Part shown: one piece after another, positions 4,777-5,027 of the stretch
Layout of the letters: each line of letters opens with the position of its first letter
Numbering within the stretch: position 1 is the stretch's first letter
From: JAQVUB01 sp033809415
Lineage (GTDB): Bacteria > Verrucomicrobiota > Lentisphaeria > Oligosphaerales > Oligosphaeraceae
Reading direction: 5' to 3'
Assembly: GCA_033809415.1 (NCBI GenBank)
Contig: JAPXLT010000328.1
Span: 1 to 5,027 of the forward strand
DNA length: 5,027 nt
Notes under the pieces: generated by a model
What the model was told of the DNA's origin: nothing
Database searches by the model: none
Seen by the model: only the letters and a program-made list of their open reading frames with translations
Made by a program: the position numbers and the translations under genes

Positions 4777-5027
4777 GTTCTAGTTCCTCCTGGAAGGCTT
4801 TGATGCCTTCAGCTTTGATTTCGAGTTCGAGCTTGTTCTCAAAGAGCTTGACACTTGCAATCATGAGCTCAGCCAGGCGCCGTTTCTCCTGACTGGTGGC
4901 TTCGTTAAGGAAGTTATTGCTGAGAGCCTCCGATAATGCTGCACTGCTGACATCTGTGAGTTCATTCAGTCTTGCGGTCATCATAGGGCTTCGGAAGATG
5001 GCTGACAGCTGACTGAATACCGCCCGT
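4760..5027 (-). CDS. Large serine recombinase, C-terminal end (partial)
   Basis: The frame is open to the right edge, so the gene's 5' part, including the catalytic resolvase domain, is off-window; 88 residues are visible. They match the C-terminal pattern I know from large serine recombinases/integrases: AVFSQLSAIFRSP, then a helical stretch ending LNEATSQEKRRLAELMIASVK, then LENKLEL-like text (LFENKLELEIKAEGIKAF), equivalent to the usual 'F...EQ.RI..LlV.rV.v...gl.i.lr.eGl..L..El'. Such enzymes cut and rejoin DNA at att sites through a serine nucleophile. A methionine pair at 4979-4984 could be read as the start of a 74-residue protein, but the open frame upstream and the motif match argue for a continuous C-terminus. 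The family call is good for a partial gene but depends on remembered pattern. Confidence 0.72.
   Translation of the reverse strand, partial: RAVFSQLSAIFRSPMMTARLNELTDVSSAALSEALSNNFLNEATSQEKRRLAELMIASVKLFENKLELEIKAEGIKAFQEELEHENND

Overview
The window reads as bacterial chromosome of moderate GC, with dispersed intergenic repeats between ordinary housekeeping genes. The gene mix suggests a Verrucomicrobiota/Lentisphaerota- or Planctomycetota-like Gram-negative bacterium: a type II branched-chain aminotransferase, an ECF sigma/anti-sigma pair, a stand-alone acyl-ACP thioesterase, weak Shine-Dalgarno use at one gene, and many short hairpin repeats between genes. That placement is inference from style only; no phylogenetic marker was tested.

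Layout on the left. The 3' two thirds of a branched-chain amino acid aminotransferase (1-679, +) is followed by a two-gene operon: an ECF sigma factor (786-1403) and a membrane-anchored zinc anti-sigma factor (1387-1992), overlapping by 17 bases. A gene-poor stretch (1993-2331) then holds one arm of a long inverted repeat and a chain of five small hairpins resembling REP elements. An acyl-ACP thioesterase gene follows (2332-3048, +). The second arm of the inverted repeat (3047-3094) begins on its stop codon, so arms 38-48 bp long bracket the hairpin cluster and the thioesterase.

Layout on the right. A convergent gene (3107-3745, -) encodes a secreted, highly charged coiled-coil protein. After a recognisable promoter comes tRNA-Ala(GGC) (3880-3956, +), closed by two tandem intrinsic terminators. 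A stretch of about 290 bases without a gene carries a degenerate copy of part of the first terminator and an 11-bp inverted repeat. Entering from the right edge on the minus strand is a mobile-element module: the C-terminus of a large serine recombinase (4760-5027) overlapping a small ParB/KorB-like helix-turn-helix protein (4384-4776), ended by a strong terminator (4335-4370).

How the genes work together. The sigma and anti-sigma factors form a signal-transduction pair. The HTH protein and recombinase form a translationally coupled module whose left end lies close to a tRNA gene. The thioesterase and aminotransferase are metabolic genes with no visible functional link. I see no clear undescribed defence or multi-gene system. 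The strongest leads are the inverted-repeat-bounded thioesterase segment with its hairpin mosaic, and the recombinase module beside the tRNA.
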